Positions 6,544 through 7,118 of a DNA stretch of 7,118 nucleotides are shown piece by piece (position 1 is the first letter of the stretch; each line of letters starts with the position of its first letter). The notes beneath the pieces were generated by a model that made no database searches, was not told the DNA's origin, and saw only the letters and a list, made by a program, of their open reading frames with translations. This DNA is from Fusobacteriota bacterium (GTDB taxonomy: Bacteria > Fusobacteriota > Fusobacteriia > Fusobacteriales > Fusobacteriaceae): positions 1 through 7,118 of the forward strand of contig QNYN01000053.1 of NCBI GenBank assembly GCA_003973585.1. Direction: 5' to 3'. A program made the translations under genes and the position numbers.

Positions 6544-7118
6544 CTATCTTATATACATATTTAAAAAACCTATTAAAAAACTAGACATAGGACTTATAAT
6601 TTGTCCTAAAATCCCTAAGTAACTCATTGCAATAATAATAAAAAATCCGTATTGATCTAGATTTTCTATTAATTTTTTTATACTTTCTCCTCCTAAACTC
6701 CAAAGGATTTTAGAGCCATCTAATGGTGGTATAGGCAATAAATTAAATATCCCTAAGATAATATTGATATGAATTAAATATCCTATTCCTACTTGAACTA
6801 CACTATTTGTAATGTATAATTCAGGAAAAAACTTTATTATTGTTGCTCCTAAAAAAGCAAGAGAAAAATTTACAACTACTCCAGCAATAGAAACCTGAAA
6901 AACACTAAATTCACCATTTTTTAAATTTCGATAATTAACTGGAACAGGTTTTGCCCATCCTATAACAAATGATGATCCCATCAAAATTAATCCAATAGGT
7001 AATAACATTCCTAAAGGATCTATATGTTTTATAGGATTTAAAGTTAATCTTCCATAATATTTTGCAGTATTATCTCCATTTAAATAGGCTACCAATCCAT
7101 GAGCTAATTCATGTAAGA
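6544..7118 (-). CDS. Site-2 protease family (M50) membrane zinc metalloprotease, 5' end outside window
   Basis: This intramembrane metalloprotease-type protein is cut by the right edge. Reading from the edge, the frame encodes LHELAHGLVAY, so the zinc-binding HExxH motif (His codon 7111-7113, Glu 7108-7110, second His 7099-7101) is present and the true start lies beyond 7118. A TTG at 7093-7095 is an internal leucine codon, not the start. Numbering from that codon, residues 7-29 are the GDNTAKYYGRLTLNPIKHIDP segment typical of the short group of bacterial site-2 proteases, GWAKPVPVN is at 46-54, and NLLPIPPLDG at 118-127 supplies the third zinc ligand, Asp126. At least four hydrophobic segments are visible, and no PDZ domain is seen. 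Substrate unknown; related short members lack an assigned role. It is the first visible gene of the unit leading into the YigZ-family gene. Confidence 0.93.
   Translation of the reverse strand, partial: LHELAHGLVAYLNGDNTAKYYGRLTLNPIKHIDPLGMLLPIGLILMGSSFVIGWAKPVPVNYRNLKNGEFSVFQVSIAGVVVNFSLAFLGATIIKFFPELYITNSVVQVGIGYLIHINIILGIFNLLPIPPLDGSKILWSLGGESIKKLIENLDQYGFFIIIAMSYLGILGQIISPMSSFLIGFLNMYIR

Noticed and set aside
1..7118. CRISPR array, prophage, toxin-antitoxin or other defence locus
   Set aside because: No regularly spaced repeats, integrase, transposase or small paired genes occur; all long frames are housekeeping or transport proteins.

Overview
The window looks like ordinary chromosomal DNA from a low-GC anaerobe, most likely a member of the Fusobacteriota (Fusobacterium or a close relative such as Cetobacterium or Ilyobacter), with low-GC Clostridia as the alternative. 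The reasons are the strong A/T bias, AGA-dominated arginine codons, strong AGGAGG-type ribosome binding sites, and a transketolase made as two separate subunits. The assignment is an inference from style and gene content; no taxonomic marker gene is present.

Layout: positions 1-434 are non-coding. They hold a bidirectional terminator at the left edge, a small structured A/T-rich stretch, and a strong sigma-70-type promoter (342-370). That promoter drives a two-gene + strand operon, 435-2189, encoding the N-terminal (thiamine-diphosphate-binding) and C-terminal (pyrimidine-binding plus regulatory) halves of transketolase. The two genes abut as TAG-ATG in the same reading frame. A compact bidirectional terminator (2209-2243) separates them from everything to the right, which is all on the - strand. 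In - strand order these genes are: a site-2-protease-family membrane metalloprotease (cut by the right edge), a YigZ/IMPACT-family protein, a 575-residue phosphoglucomutase-type phosphohexomutase, and a BCCT-family betaine/choline/carnitine-type transporter.

How the genes relate: transketolase (non-oxidative pentose phosphate pathway) and the phosphohexomutase (glucose-1-P/glucose-6-P interconversion) are both central sugar-phosphate enzymes, but they lie on opposite strands with separate promoters. The protease and YigZ genes are 47 bp apart and probably co-transcribed. The mutase appears to have its own promoter. The transporter is probably an independent unit for compatible-solute or quaternary-amine uptake.

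No mobile element, CRISPR array, tRNA, rRNA or defence system was found, and I do not see an undescribed multi-gene system. The two most interesting signals are small. One is the leader of the BCCT gene: a perfect TATAAT overlaps the mutase stop codon and is followed by about 105 nt holding mutually exclusive hairpins and then a terminator-like hairpin with a U-tract that ends against the ribosome binding site. The other is the in-frame UAG-AUG junction between the transketolase halves.
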